Part shown: piece after piece, positions 42,102-56,000 of the stretch
Position numbering within the stretch: the stretch's first letter is position 1
Layout of the letters: every line of letters begins with the position of its first letter
Assembly (NCBI RefSeq): GCF_001949145.1
Contig: NW_019091495.1
Span: forward strand, 1,393,733 to 1,457,732
Source of the DNA: Acanthaster planci
Taxonomy: Eukaryota > Echinodermata > Asteroidea > Valvatida > Acanthasteridae
DNA length: 64,000 nt
Direction: 5' to 3'
Made by a program: the position numbers and the translations under genes
The notes under the pieces: generated by a model
Seen by the model: only the letters and a program-made list of their open reading frames with translations
Databases searched by the model: none
Told to the model about the DNA's origin: nothing

Positions 42102-44049
42102 GGTCTGTGGTTGATCAAATTCGCTATATTCCTCCATTATTTAGAAACGACTCTGTTGACAAGAATAAGAACAAGAATATATTTATAAGAAAGGTATACA
42201 AACTTGAGATTGAGAACTGACTGTGTTTTGTGTTTTAGGTGATTACTACATGTACTTGTACATGAATATGATGAATTATGGACTTGTTCCATTGTTCGCT
42301 CAGAGAGGCAGAAACATAAGTCCCATGGTTCTAGGGATTGTTTCAGGTTGCAAAGGTACATGTAGCTAGTCATCAAATACTCTCTTGATGTAGTCTGGTT
42401 TTAATTTCCAGCTCGGCCACACATGTACATGTATATATGCATGTTAGTTGAGTTGCATGTACATGATTCTCTCCTGATAAATTGTGATGGTCCGATAGTT
42501 GAGAGAAAAGAAGTACTTGTATAAACTAAGAATGACTGCAAGAAGAAATGAGCTGGGGCGGGATGGAGGAGCGAGAGAAGAAGAAAACTCAATGGAGTGC
42601 ATGACATCAGCATGCAGGAAAAAGCAAGTTAGTCACCCTATTACCTCAGCACCGTCTTGACTGTGGGGTTCATCATGGGAGTGCAGGGGACAATGAACCC
42701 TACAGTTCAGGGGTACCTAACCATGACATATATGTAAAAACCTTTTAAAACTGCCAACAGCCCAGTTCTCGCATCTTGCACTCTTTTCATATTCAGCATA
42801 ATATTGGAAGAATGCCCCTGTAGAGGAGCTGAACACTGGTTCCATTGTTCCATCTTGCCATACACTAGCTCAATTATTTCTGTCAAGATTGTTCAATATA
42901 TTTTATTGTGCTGTTTTTATTTTAAAACTTAGGCTCATTGTTGGCCAATGGACAGATGGAAAGTGTAATAAAATAAAAAATAAATAAAATATGTTCAGTA
43001 CCAACTTAATCACATCAATTAGTCCAAGTAACTTGGACTCTACTGTCGGCATGTCCAAATGTTAAAAATAGTGATTTTTGGAATGATTAACTTCACTGCT
43101 TCAGGAAAACATATTCAATGAATGAATGAATCAATCATGTCACTGTTAACCACAATCTTGAACCTTGAACAGATGTTGTTCAAACTATCAAAGGCCAATC
43201 AACTCAGGAAAACTTACATTAATTTACAATAAATTTGCGCAAGGTTCTTCAAGATTGTACTTACAAAAATATGTAGGCCTAAGTTGTCAACATAGCCTAG
43301 GTCTACTTTAAAAAATTCTCGTTTGAGAAAAGGAAATCCAACTACACTTCTGCCTTGGTTTATGTAGTCCTATGTCGATTTAGCAGATTCTGACATGTCC
43401 GAAGTCTCCACAGTTATCATAACTAATAAGTTAAGTAATAGTATAGTGTTAGTGATGGGTCATCTTACCGTACATACAACATGTACAATGTACATGATCG
43501 ATTGCAGCTCTCACACAATGGCGCGTTCACGTTCGTTTTGTTTTGAAAATACCGGTGTATTTCTACACTGGCTACCTTGCCAATTACATGTACATCCATT
43601 TGGCAGAGTACATGAGTACCAGCGATGACAGAGTTGACCTTCGACCCCTGCCGGATGGGCTGACTTTGCCTCGCTTTCGGCGCAAGTCGCCAGTGTACGA
43701 AGAGTTATCTTGCGAATAGTTGCGCAAATATCGCCAAACTTGGTCTTTAAAGACCAATTTTGGGGCCAAATACAGGCACACCGAGCGTTGCCCGTGCTAT
43801 AAAGCACACTTTGAGCCTATCTCAGGCTCATTTTTGCGGATACTTTTTCGTAAAACTCCAACTTCAAAATCTGTCCTAATCCAACAGATTGGTTTTTTAG
43901 ATTTTTGATTTGCATCATGGAGTGCTGATCGCGTCTCGCCATGTCTCACCTCGTGTTCAACCACCAAGTTTTACCTCCTTTTGGAGAGGCTGTGCCGACA
44001 GTTAGTTCAACATTCTTGGCATCCATTGTGGGTGACAGAAGAGAAAGAG
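42102..44049. other. divergent intergenic region between proline-rich gene and RNF10
   Basis: A 1.9-kb spacer that should hold both promoters. A diverged palindrome (GACTGTGGGGTTCAT / ATGAACCCTACAGTT) is at 42652-42715. The part nearest RNF10 (43500-44050) is richer in CpG. No other gene is seen. Confidence 0.5.
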
Positions 44050-47000
44050 ATGGAGAAGAATATTGCTTTGGTTCGTTCTGCCAGTGGAGTGTCCAAGATT
44101 CCATCTGAGCCCAACAAAAAAGGTGTGGAACTTCATTGTCCTAGTCATACATGTTTACCACCGTGACCAACAAGTTAGCCTACCACAGTGACAGTAGTAG
44201 TACTTTTAGTAGGCAGGCTATAGCAATAAAATAGTATAGTCCGTAGAAGTTAAACAGCATATACAGCGCTTGTTGCCATTTTGTGATTGGACATTTAGCC
44301 TAACTGCGGTTGGTTTTTAGTGTTTTAATGGGGCAGCGGGGACACCCGGGAGTTTCCCAGAAATACGAGTAGCAACCACACCGTACCGGTGAAAACAACT
44401 GCAACGAGCATGTGCGTACGTACAGATCAAAGAAAAGATTGTATAACCCGATCCTTGGACTGGCTGGTGCATGCGTACGTCGCCAAGGTCGCTGTTTTCA
44501 CCGGCGCAGTACCTGTCATTTTGTGAGAATTTCTACCCTTGACTTTTCCCTTCCCAGCCTGTAGCACTGTGTAGCAGTGAGTTTGTGCACAAGTCAACGG
44601 TGTAGCACTTTTTTGCTACAGATTTCCACCCCTGACTTTTCATGCGAAAACAAGATGGCAGTCGGTCGGAATGCACAAACAGGCCGGACTGTCACTCAAA
44701 TTTCAATACTCAAATATCATTTGAGGTAGATATGAACATTGAATTTGTTATGTAGGAGCCTGGTTAACATTGCAAATGAAAATAATTTGCATAAATATGC
44801 ATAAATAATTTGTCGATGCATTGTTGATGCTCATTAATGCTTGTTTACTCTAAATAGCAAGACCCCTGCTGTTTGGCAGTAGAGGTGCACATCACAACTG
44901 GGAGACTGACCTTGTTTGGAGAAGTCCCTTTATTCAAGGACAAAATCAGTCCTCGGAAAGAGAGAATGTCCCTCTAAATGGGGACAATTTTTACTCAGTG
45001 ATTCTGCCATTGCTTGGGGATCCATTTAATGCCTTAATTGGATTCAGCAGTTCAAGAAAACACCCAAGGCTGTCATTTTAAAAAATTCTACCCTTTACTT
45101 CTAGGATTACAAGCAGGAATCTGCACTTTTACATAAAGAGTGGCAAAAAGACTGCATGAAAAAAATTCTGAAAATCAATTCTTTATGATATAAATTATCA
45201 AGTGAAATGGCACAACGTTCATAAAAACAATTTAAATAACTGAATACATGTACATGTATAAAAGGAAAATACAAGAAAGAAAATCAACAATAGCACATGA
45301 CTAAGCCCACCTGAGAAAAAACATAGCTGTTTAAGGAGACATCTCCTCTTTCAGGGGACTGGTTTTTTCCCTCAAATAAAGGGACTTTTCTGAATACAGG
45401 GACAGTCCCTGAGCTGTGATGTGCATGGCATGGCAGCGCCCCTACTGTTTGACCGATCATTAAGTCTCCGATTTTCATTTTGTGAGCTTTGGTCTTTGAT
45501 AGCTGGCACTTTTTTTGAAAGAAAATTTGTTATTCTTCCCTCAGACTTGAAGACCCTTATTGGACCATAGAAAATCCTTTTTTCCATCCTCTAAAATTTG
45601 TTTAAAATAAAACCGAGCTCCAACTTCTAAAAAATGGTTGTCTTGTGTGAAACACGCTTGCATACGCATTCACATCACACACAGTACATGTATGTAAGAA
45701 AAATAGGGCTTATAGGAAGTTTTTTCACAAAGTCCGCACTTTTCAGGTGTGGGGCTGAGCATACATGTACAGAGGGCTTCTATTAGATTGGTCCGATCCT
45801 AGTCTGGGGCGAGGCATTGGGCAAGTAATCAGTGGTAATCATACTTGCTTTCTGTGAGAGACCATTCAACATGAAGGCAGAAACATGTAAAGTGGCAGTG
45901 TCCTGTGCTTGTTAAGTTACATTTGTATGATTGTGGAAATTTTCCCAACTATAACTTTTTTGCCTTTACTGAAATGAGCCAATTTGGTATTTCAAAAAGC
46001 CAAGGTTTTGGGGGGAATATCTGTGCTGACTATCACGTATACGCTTAGCTGTTCCCAGATACCCTTGTACTGAGTATGTGCTATTGGAAAAACAAACGAT
46101 CTCATTACCAGGACTTGTACATTACAATTTTTGCCAACATTACAGTCTTCATCCAGGCACCTAAACATTTATCTAGAGAGGTGTGAATCTTGAGATGCTA
46201 TCGGTCTTGAGATGCTGTGAGTCTTGAGATGCTGTGAGTCTTGAGATACTGTGAGTCTTGAGATGCTGTGGCAACATTGTGCAGACAGTCATTGCTAACA
46301 TTTTTATATTTCAGACAATGGGCGTGGAAATGGAAATGGACAGTCGTACCATAAGAAGAGAGAGCCCTCACTGTCTAAGTTTGGTCCAGATGGAGGGCTT
46401 CAACGTAAGACCAACCCTCAAAGATCCAGAGGCTTCACTGATAAAAGACCACGAAGCAGTAAGGAGAATGGCTGGACAGGCAGACGTGATGAGGTGCGTA
46501 TTGCATAGGTACACGTGTGTGGTACAGGGATGTTGATTATCTTTGTGAAGGCATGTCTATAGACCCTTTTCAACCATGTGACTAAATGTAAACAATACCA
46601 CCATGTGTGGACCTCGGCAACCGCAATCTGGTACATGTATATTCTTATGGGCAGCTTCAACCACCTGCAAGTGCATTTGCGAATGCTGCATGCTTGACTA
46701 GTTTATCTTGAATAGGTAGATTACCATCACAAGGCTATGCACTCAGTACCATCACAACACATCATAGGTCCAGCACGAATATGGCCAACTGTGAACATTT
46801 GAAATCTCAGAAATGGAGATGGTAACTACATGTAAACCTTTCTGCAGAGCCCATCCTTATATTCTTTATTGCTAAAGGGTTGTGTATGCTTAATGTACCG
46901 TACAGATCAGAATTTTAGCCGACACGCTAACACGATCAGTGAACCTGACATGCTGTTCAATACACGCTTTGTGGTTTTTAATGTGCATTGCTGGTTCGGT

Positions 47001-50000
47001 GCATGATAAGCCTGACCCTGTACATCATCATTATCTGGGCAGGGCTTGTGACCGAAGACTGCAAAGGTGACAGACAATGTGTAGTGAACCACTGCACACG
47101 CAGATCTGTCACTCCAGCTTCGTATATGTATGTGCATGTACATTGTATAAACATACAGTGAAACTGGCCAGTAGTCCACTGTGTGTGTTTAGCTACTACA
47201 AAACTTTTTCCCAAATGTAAACTTTGAATTTTGAACTCACTGGATCAACTGGAGTGACGATGCTTTTCTTGCTGGTTGTAATGCTAGATCAGTTTTAAGC
47301 AATTCCTGATTGTGCAAGAAACTTTTTCACAAATAAACAGTAACCACAAAAAAAATCAGCCAGAATTATTGTAACAAGCCGATTTTACAATGAAGTATTT
47401 CTTATTTTATGGAAATTTAGTTCATGTATCAGAATTCCAGTAAATTAAAAAAAACACCTACTGAACTTTCGTAAATTGTAACTGGACTTTTTCATTTGCT
47501 GCCACGTGCCACGACCGTGCCGCAACCATGCTGCGACCAAGCAATCACAAAACTACAACCACCCCAGCGCATTCATCCCAAACACCAATCATAAATCGAA
47601 ACAAGTGTGTTGCATATTCATTTCGATACTGCGCCAACAAATGCAAAGCTACAGCCCTTTCAAGTCACACGACATGCATATTTATGACGTTCACATGGGT
47701 GCAGCCAGTGTATGCATGTCGCTAGTGCAGACCCGACTTCCTTTCATTTCGGTGCGATCTTTGCCGTTCAGGTTTGTCCTAATGTTGTCGCAATCAGAGT
47801 GATTTTAGGTAGGTTTTCCAGCTCAAAGGTAAAAAACTTATGGGAAAAATCCCCACCTCACATCGAATTTATATTCACGCGATTTTGAACACACTGAGCT
47901 CGAGTGTGAATGCTAGGATCGCGGCCGTCTTGACTAAAATTTGGCTAACGGACTGACGAGGTCAAATCCTGTTTATATCTTGTGGATTTCTTACAAAATG
48001 GCTTCCTCTAATTTAGGAAATGTTTTGTCATAAGAACTGCTAGTTATAATTGTCTCGGTTAAAAAATTGATTTCATGCTCGAACATTTTCTGTGCCTGAT
48101 TCAAAAGTTTTGGGATCAATTCAAACATAAACCAAAAAGTGTTGCCTGCATGGCACTTTTATCAACCCTGTATGGCCAAACAAAACACTTTATCTTTGAA
48201 AATGATTTTGTGATGCCTGCTACATACAAGGTAAACTACTGACAACATTCTGTGGAAATTGAAGATAACTTGAACTGCAGTCAAACTGAATACTTTTCAT
48301 TGTGGGAAACTAGGAAAATGACTGTTCTGGTGAACAAAGACCTGGTTGTTCTGGGGTTTGCGTGTAGCATCGGATTGTGGTGTCTGTGTTCTCTGTTATG
48401 CAGGGGTCAGCGTGTTTCATGTTTGCGGTTAACTCCATTCGGGTCTGTTTGAATCGATACACGCTGACACGCTAAGCGTGTTTGCCTTTTGGTTAAAATT
48501 CTGACCTGTACTGTACTTTCATTGGTATCATAATGTTTACGTGTACATATTTCTTTATGATATAAAATTAGCCCAAAAGTTATCACATGAGGCAGTTTGA
48601 ATGCAAAGAAATGCTTCTCTATCATGGTTAAATAATTGTTTGGTTAATTTAATGGCCCATTTCATGTGATAATTTGCAGATGACAAAGACCCAGAGGGCA
48701 GAGTTTGGCTCCGCCCTTCCTGCTGGGCCCAAGAAGATGAATCTAAATCATCTCATTAATTTCACCATGGCACCTCGAGAATCCTCTATGGAGAACAGAG
48801 GGCCAGGAGGTTGGAGAGGCCGTAATAAGTGGACTCATCGCTATCCTAAGTATAACAAAGAACAGTTTCTGCAAGCAAAGTAAGTTCCTGTTTCATGGAA
48901 AGTTCTTTTTGATATTGCTGTGTTGTTAATAGCTGGTTTCCCTTCTGGTTTTGCAGTATTAGTGAAAATCATTTGCATCAGCAAATTTAATTCAAACTCT
49001 GAGGAATTTCTTGGGCATTTAATCTTGTGGTTTTCTTCATTATGTTTACGCAGTTGCCAGTTTGTGGTTAAATCTGGAGGTGATTACACTTCCCAGTGTG
49101 TGGACTCAGATAAATTGGTTGACTGGGATCTCATAGAGCAAGTGGTAAGAAAATCAGTCCAATAAAGTTAGCTTAGATCAATCATATTTGACAGGAATCT
49201 TGCTCTACCCTAGAAATTTTCCCTTGCGCAAGAAATCCATCATCATTCTTTGCACTTAAATGTTCAAACCCACTAGTTCTATTTATTTCCAAATTCATTC
49301 TAGCATTCACTGTAAGTCAGTGTAACTTGCCAACTTGAGCATTCTACTGATGTACTAAAGAGAGCATACTCAGTGTTAACCTCTTTCTCAACCAGTACCT
49401 AGATTAATTAGTAAAGCTAGCTCAACCATACAGTGCACGGAGGTGTGATGGCTTAACCTGGAACAATTGAGTGTTTTCTTCTTTTTTATGTTTGTTATAA
49501 CTGCAAATGGAATTAATGAAGCCACTTCATGTACATCACAGTTTTCAGAAGAGACAGCTCAAATCGTGATTCTTTCAAATTTCTAGTTTTTGGCAAAATT
49601 AAATAGGCTCTGCGATGCCTACAACTTGGTGTCATCATTTTTACCAAATCTACTGTATTTATCCAAATCACGAAGATGTACCTTGGGCAAATTTCAACTA
49701 AACCGCATTTTGCGGTTTCATAAAGAGGCAAATTTGTTTTCCATAGATACATGTACAGTGTTAGCAATAAGGGCAAAATCATTTGCAAACTCGTTTCTCT
49801 ATTTTTACGAAGAGGCGAATGTGATGCCAGAATGGGTACAAATGTAACAATTTTGCACCTGGCATGCGCTGTAGCAAAATATCATCCGTTTTCACAAATA
49901 GACAAAAGTCCCATGAATTTTAACATTTTCATGAAGAGGCGAATTATTAAACAATTTGTATAGACTTCTATAATTATTATTCGGCAGTTCTGTGGCATTT

Positions 50001-53000
50001 AAGATCCCCTCTTTCCTGTAATAGCATTACTTCAGTCAAAGGCATGCTAAATACTGGGAAAATAAGTGTTTGAAAAAGAGACCAAGTTCATATGCGATTT
50101 TCTTGAAACCTAGGTCTCACGCTCCAGTGAGAAATTCACCTCTTCATGAAAACGCTGACCACTAAACTTCTTATGTCAAAAGTGCCTCATTGTCATACAA
50201 CATTGCTGCATGTGCTTTGTGTATTTATCAGATTTTCGAGTTAATGAAAAGTATCCATTGATTCATTGACAGAGGATTGTTAGTCCAGAAGTACCGTCCT
50301 GTCCCATCTGTCTCTATCCACCAACTGCAGGTGAGAACCCACCTCCTCCCCGTCCTGCCACCATTGCCTGTCCTGTCATACTCATGTCCTACACCCTACA
50401 TGTACATACTGTCACTTTTAATTGAGAGCCTTCTCATGTAAATCACAGTGCANTTTTTAAAAAAGGTGTATACTGATGTTTTATTGATAAATCAGTCAAA
50501 TGAAATAATGGGATTGACATACATGTATTAACCCTTACTTTTCCAGCCAAAATCACACGTTGTGGTCACATTTACTGCTGGACTTGCATGCTGCATTACT
50601 TGGCACTTGGAGAGAAGACTTGGAGGAAATGTCCAATCTGTTATGAAGCAGTGCATCAGCAAGATCTGAAAAGGTATGCTATCACCAATTACCAGGCTGT
50701 AGAACAATCTTATTCAGCTATTTATGTAAGTTTGTATGAAATTCCCTCTCTTCCCAATGTGCCCTTTTCAACTTCCAAGAGGTGAAGCTGTGTTGCAGTA
50801 AAGCGCTGTTTAGATGTGGTAAAAACATAAAATGTATTTTTGAATTCCCTTTGCCAGACTTTTTTAATCCTGTGAGATGATTTAGGCGTGCATGTAGTCA
50901 TTGTCCTATGAAATATTTTTATATAATCAGTCATGTCTTGTTGAAAGCAGATCTAAAATGTTTTGTGTATTCATTTCTTTATAAGGGGTTTTGGGGACCG
51001 CTCTACCAAAAGTTTAGACCGACCTGCTAAAGTTTTGCCGCCCTGTCAAAATTCTCACCGCCCTGCTATTTTTCTGTTGGATTTTCCCTTTTCTCCAACA
51101 TGTTCACAGTTTATGTAAATGCAAAGAAAGTTTACGGGACTTTATGGAATGAACATTCAACATAATGAGTTTGCCATCATTATTCAGCACTACAGAAAAG
51201 CTCTTTGCATCATTTTGGTGATCAAAGTTAAAGCCAAACGCAGTATACAAAGTAGTACAAAAGCAAAACATTGGATTGCTTCCAATCTCCCAGTCATACA
51301 TGTAGCATTTTCATTTTGTAGCATCAAGAGTCAATACCTCAAATATGTTTTTTCCTCGGGGAAAATACTGCCAATTTCCTACATGTAGTTCCGGATTTTT
51401 CATGGATCTAGATCGCTTGAAATAGGTGAAATGTAACTTCTTGTACAAAATTCTTGTTTCAGAAAACATCTAGAAAAGAAATTTTTTGCCAGCTAGATTT
51501 CCGTCTTGAACTTTAACATTTTTGAACGGTTTGTCAAAAATCACGAGAGCCCAAAAAATCGGCCAAAATATACAGGGTGATAAGTCATTCTGTACATGTG
51601 ATTCCAAATACTTGTTTCTTACTTAACAGTCCTATAAATGTTTGCATCTAATGTATGTTTAATCAAAATGACTTTGGAGTTAACGCTTTTTGTAAATTGG
51701 CCAAAAACTAAACACATATTTTTCCTAGTTGTGGATTACACCGTAAGTGCACGCACGTACTCAACTACACAGGCATAACAGAAATGTACATGTGAATGTG
51801 ACGTAATGGGTTTGTCAACTGTGCAGTGTGGGGGGTAGTTGCTGATTTTTCGCAGTACAGCTGAAAAACTCAAGTCAAAACTTACACAAGTTTCACTTGT
51901 TAATTCACTGAAATTGTTATTTATGAACTAATTTTCTCGAAATTAAGAAGTTATTAATTAGAAGACCAGGTTGCTACAATGGTTCTGGCTGACTTTTTTA
52001 CGAGAAAAACATTGTTGCTATTCGGAACCAGTTAAGCTGACTCAAATCTAGAAATGTTGTCACTTCTGACAATCCCTTAAGTCCAAATGAAAAGCTTAGA
52101 TCTTGAAAGTAATTTTGTAGTTTTACCAATACTCGAGGTGGACAACTGACCACATTTCACCGGAATTATAGGATTTTGTCACTGGAATCTGACCATGGAG
52201 TTTTTTTGAGATACAGAATTTGGAAAGCAACTGTGCATCATCCACTTGCGCTGCGCCCATGTACATTTGCATACATGTAATCCCAAACCACCCGCTCAAT
52301 GGCAAGTTCCGATCAGTAAAAAAAGAAAATGCCCCTAGAATAAAATCAACTTTTCATGACTTCCCGATGACAATCTTGCCTTCATTTCAACACGAGCAAA
52401 TTTGATTCAAGGAGTCTAAAGAAGGTGCCCAGGAAATACCTCAGATTGCACCACAGAGCTTCTAGAATCCAAAATTTTCCCCTTGAGGGGGCCCCGGACC
52501 CCACGCTGTAATGGCTTTGCACTTCATGCTCGCATCATATGCTGCCCTGTTATAATTTTGTATATTCATTTCAGAAGATATTTATAAACCATGTGTAGTT
52601 GTCTAATTCTGTGAATGAAGTTTAAGGAACCAGAGAGGCTGAAAGTTTTATCTTGCAGGTAAATTGTATTAATTCTTTAATATAACAAGCTGCCACAAAT
52701 GCTATTTTTTTGCTTTTTTTTTTGCTCTAGTGTTGTTGCTAAGGCAACTCATAGCTACAGCCAGGGTGATGAGATAACATTTCGTCTTATGAAACGAGAG
52801 AAAGGTTCGGTCATTACACAGCCTCACTCTACCAGAGAGTATGGCAAACTCTTCAACATTGATGGTAAGAAAAATTAAATACAAATCATAGTGAAAAAGA
52901 AATCTTCTAGATTTGTGTGGTACATGAGAGAATACTTTGCATTTGTTTCCTCTGTAGATGATCCGAGTACTACGTGCATGGTCAAATTATTGCTGGCTTC

Positions 53001-56000
53001 CCCAGAGCAAGTCAGAGAAAAGGTAGGATTCAGTAGCTGACATATGTCAGCCTTGTCACTTTTTTCTTTAACTGCATTTATTTCAAACTTGTCTGGCTTC
53101 ATTTCTTTACCCATTAAAGCTGAAGAATTGATGGGGCAGATCAGTTGGTTTATCAATACAAAACTTGTACTTGTATATTTGCCTGTAGATAATTGAACCA
53201 GAGAGAGCTGCTTTAACTGTCCTACTTCAGGAAAATAATGGGGTAAGTTCACTTTACAGTTATTGATAACAAAGTCGTGATTAAATTGGTTATAATAAGG
53301 CTATGGCTTTGTCATTGATCTGACATTAAGATGAAGCAGTAAGTATTCAAGATCCAAACATGTTTCTGCAAGCCATTAGAAAGATGTCCATGTCAAACTC
53401 TGTTTAACCCTCCTTTGGTTTTAGAGCACAAATGCCCACAGTCATTGGTGAGCATGTATTTTCTATATGGAACTNCCAGGTATATATCTACCTCATGGCC
53501 CCAAGTGACAGACTCGTGGCAACAAACAAGTGCTGTGTGTTTAATGAAACTTTCAGAACAGAGTGAGCACCAAACATTAAGTAATTAAACAATTTCAAAC
53601 GAGCACCTCCCACAAAAAGAGATACGGCAGCAACAAGCCCCTCCCCCAAAAAGCGATACAGCAGCGACAAGCCACAAAGTGACAAGTTACAAGTTACTGG
53701 GTCCGCTTTGCAGTATTTGCTCACCGTGGACAGTTCACTGGATGACAGTTTTGATTTTTTACCAATTCTGGTATTTCTCATCCCAACCAGCACCTGCTCC
53801 TGGAAGTCAGGAGCATCGCCGTCCTGGCCCTCACCTGCTTCTTCTTCTTTTTCTTCTTGGTCGGCGGCGCAGCCCCTCCCTCATCCCTCTCCTCCGCCGT
53901 CTTCTCCACGTCCGCCTCCTCCGTCTTCCGCTTCTTCTCCGACCACTGCCTGGCTTTCTCGGCCAGGGCTGCCTGGTCCTCCTCTGCGGCCGTCACTGCC
54001 GTCGCTGCCACAGAGGGCGCACCACCCTCCGCTCCTGCTGCAGTTTGCTTCTTGGCTTCCTCCTGCAGCTTGGTAGTGGCCATCAGCTGCTGCTGCAGTT
54101 GGCAGGAAAGCGACAACAGTCGTCATCATTCATGGGAAATTTAGTGAAGTAGCTGACTGAATAAATCTGTCCATCTGTTACATGCGAGTTTTCAGGTAAT
54201 CCTTTTCATAATTTATTTTTAAAGTGACACAGGTTGGTATAGGGTTCGTTCGCAGGGTAGCTTTAGGCAGTACGGTGACATATATCATCTGACATTAACC
54301 CTCCTTTTGTTTAACAGCACAAATATGCACGAGTGCCCAACAGTCACTCTTGTGCACGTATTTTCTACATGGAACACAAATATGCACAGGTTCATTGTGT
54401 ACACAGTAGATTGCCAGCACAAAATGACCCAGGGTCTTTTGTGCAGTCCCTTTCACTGCATTTGGTTTACAGCACAATTATGCACATGAAACAGTGAAGC
54501 ACAGTTGTTGGGCAGCACAAAAGTTTAATTTGATATTCCTGTGAGGGACTGTTGGTGCAGTGCACAACACGACACAGCTGTGCTTCTTTGAGGTGTTTAC
54601 CAAGTGACCCAAAGAGTGGCTTCAGCATAGGAGGGTTAAAGGGAGAAATTTCCACTCACTGTGTGTCTTTTGGTTTGGGGCTTTTGCTTCTTGCACTACA
54701 TGTGAGTGACTGCGTATATGTGAGAGAATAACGTCATTCTGTTGAAGTTAGTTTTCATTATTTCCTGATGTTTTAAGTCAAGGATCCCCGATTTGTTTTT
54801 AAAGGAACTTGAGGACAGTTTCACTGAAGCAGCCCTGAAAATGTTAAAGGTAGGCAAATTCTTGTATTTTGATAACCTTTAACAACTATGAGAAAGATTC
54901 GACTTCTTTTTATCAAGTGCATTATTCTTGATTCAAGTTGCAATATGTTAGAAAATGTTTTGTTTTCCTTTCCCCAGGAAAGAGAGGACGGTATTTATAA
55001 CACACACAAGATTCAGACATTGGCCTCTCGTGTTGTGGGTAAGCTTTTAACTAATTTTATTCTTGTTCTGTTATTGCTCAGTGTTTTTCCCGAAGCTAAG
55101 TTCTTATTCAAACAGCGCTGGTCAGGTATTCTGGGAGCTTAGGAAGTTTTTTATTGTGTTTTATTATAGATGTTCATAATTTATACAGTCGTTATAAACA
55201 CTGAAATTTGTTTTTGTTTGTAAGGTTTGAACTTAAAAGAAGATACTGAAACGCAAGATGTTGAAGAACCAGTGGTTGTGATGTCAAAATCTTGCAAGGT
55301 ATGCTCTATGAAACGATAAAAACCTCTACTTAAGTGGATTCCTACAGTGTGTTTCTAGAGAAGTACAGTGGAATGCCGCTATAACGAACAAGACGGGGTC
55401 TATGCTAAATGTTCGGTACAGGGGTCATTCTGTATAGCGAATTTAACTGCCATGTTGAATAGCTCCCTCTTTTGTCTAACCGAAGCGCACCCTCTTGTGA
55501 TACCTTGGTTCGCTGTGATGTTTTGCCGTTGCATTCAAGTTTAAGGTTTCTAGAAATGTATCTTTAATTATTTTTGTTTTTTATTTAAATTTGAGTCAAA
55601 AATTGATATCAAGTTTATTCTAAAAGTCTTGAAACTACCACTCAGGATCGATCTCTGATGCATGCTTTGGCGAATCTTAGTTGATTTGTGTGTCAGCGGC
55701 GCCCTCTTTAGACTATGGTTAGTACAGTGCCACCGTGCGCGTACTTGCGGTTTTCTTCCGCCCCCGATCACGTGGAGTCGCAAAACCAGTGTCTATTCAA
55801 TACCATTGACAACTAGTGGCTTTCCCTTCTAATCCTTGGGGAAATTATGGCCACTTGTCACTTTCCAACATAAAAAACACAGACTGTTTTATCATGTTGA
55901 CGTTCGGGAATTACAAACGGCAACTGAATAGTGTCCGGTAGGTTCTGTGCACAAATTATTGGGAGCCAAGAACGGTATAGCAGCGTTCCACTGTATTATA

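Noticed and set aside
46181-46271. CRISPR-like short regular repeat
   Set aside because: Head-to-tail 17-bp units without spacers in a eukaryotic intron; it is a minisatellite.
47506-47802. 98-codon plus-strand frame in RNF10 intron 2
   Set aside because: Lies inside the TIR element, no recognisable transposase or other motif.
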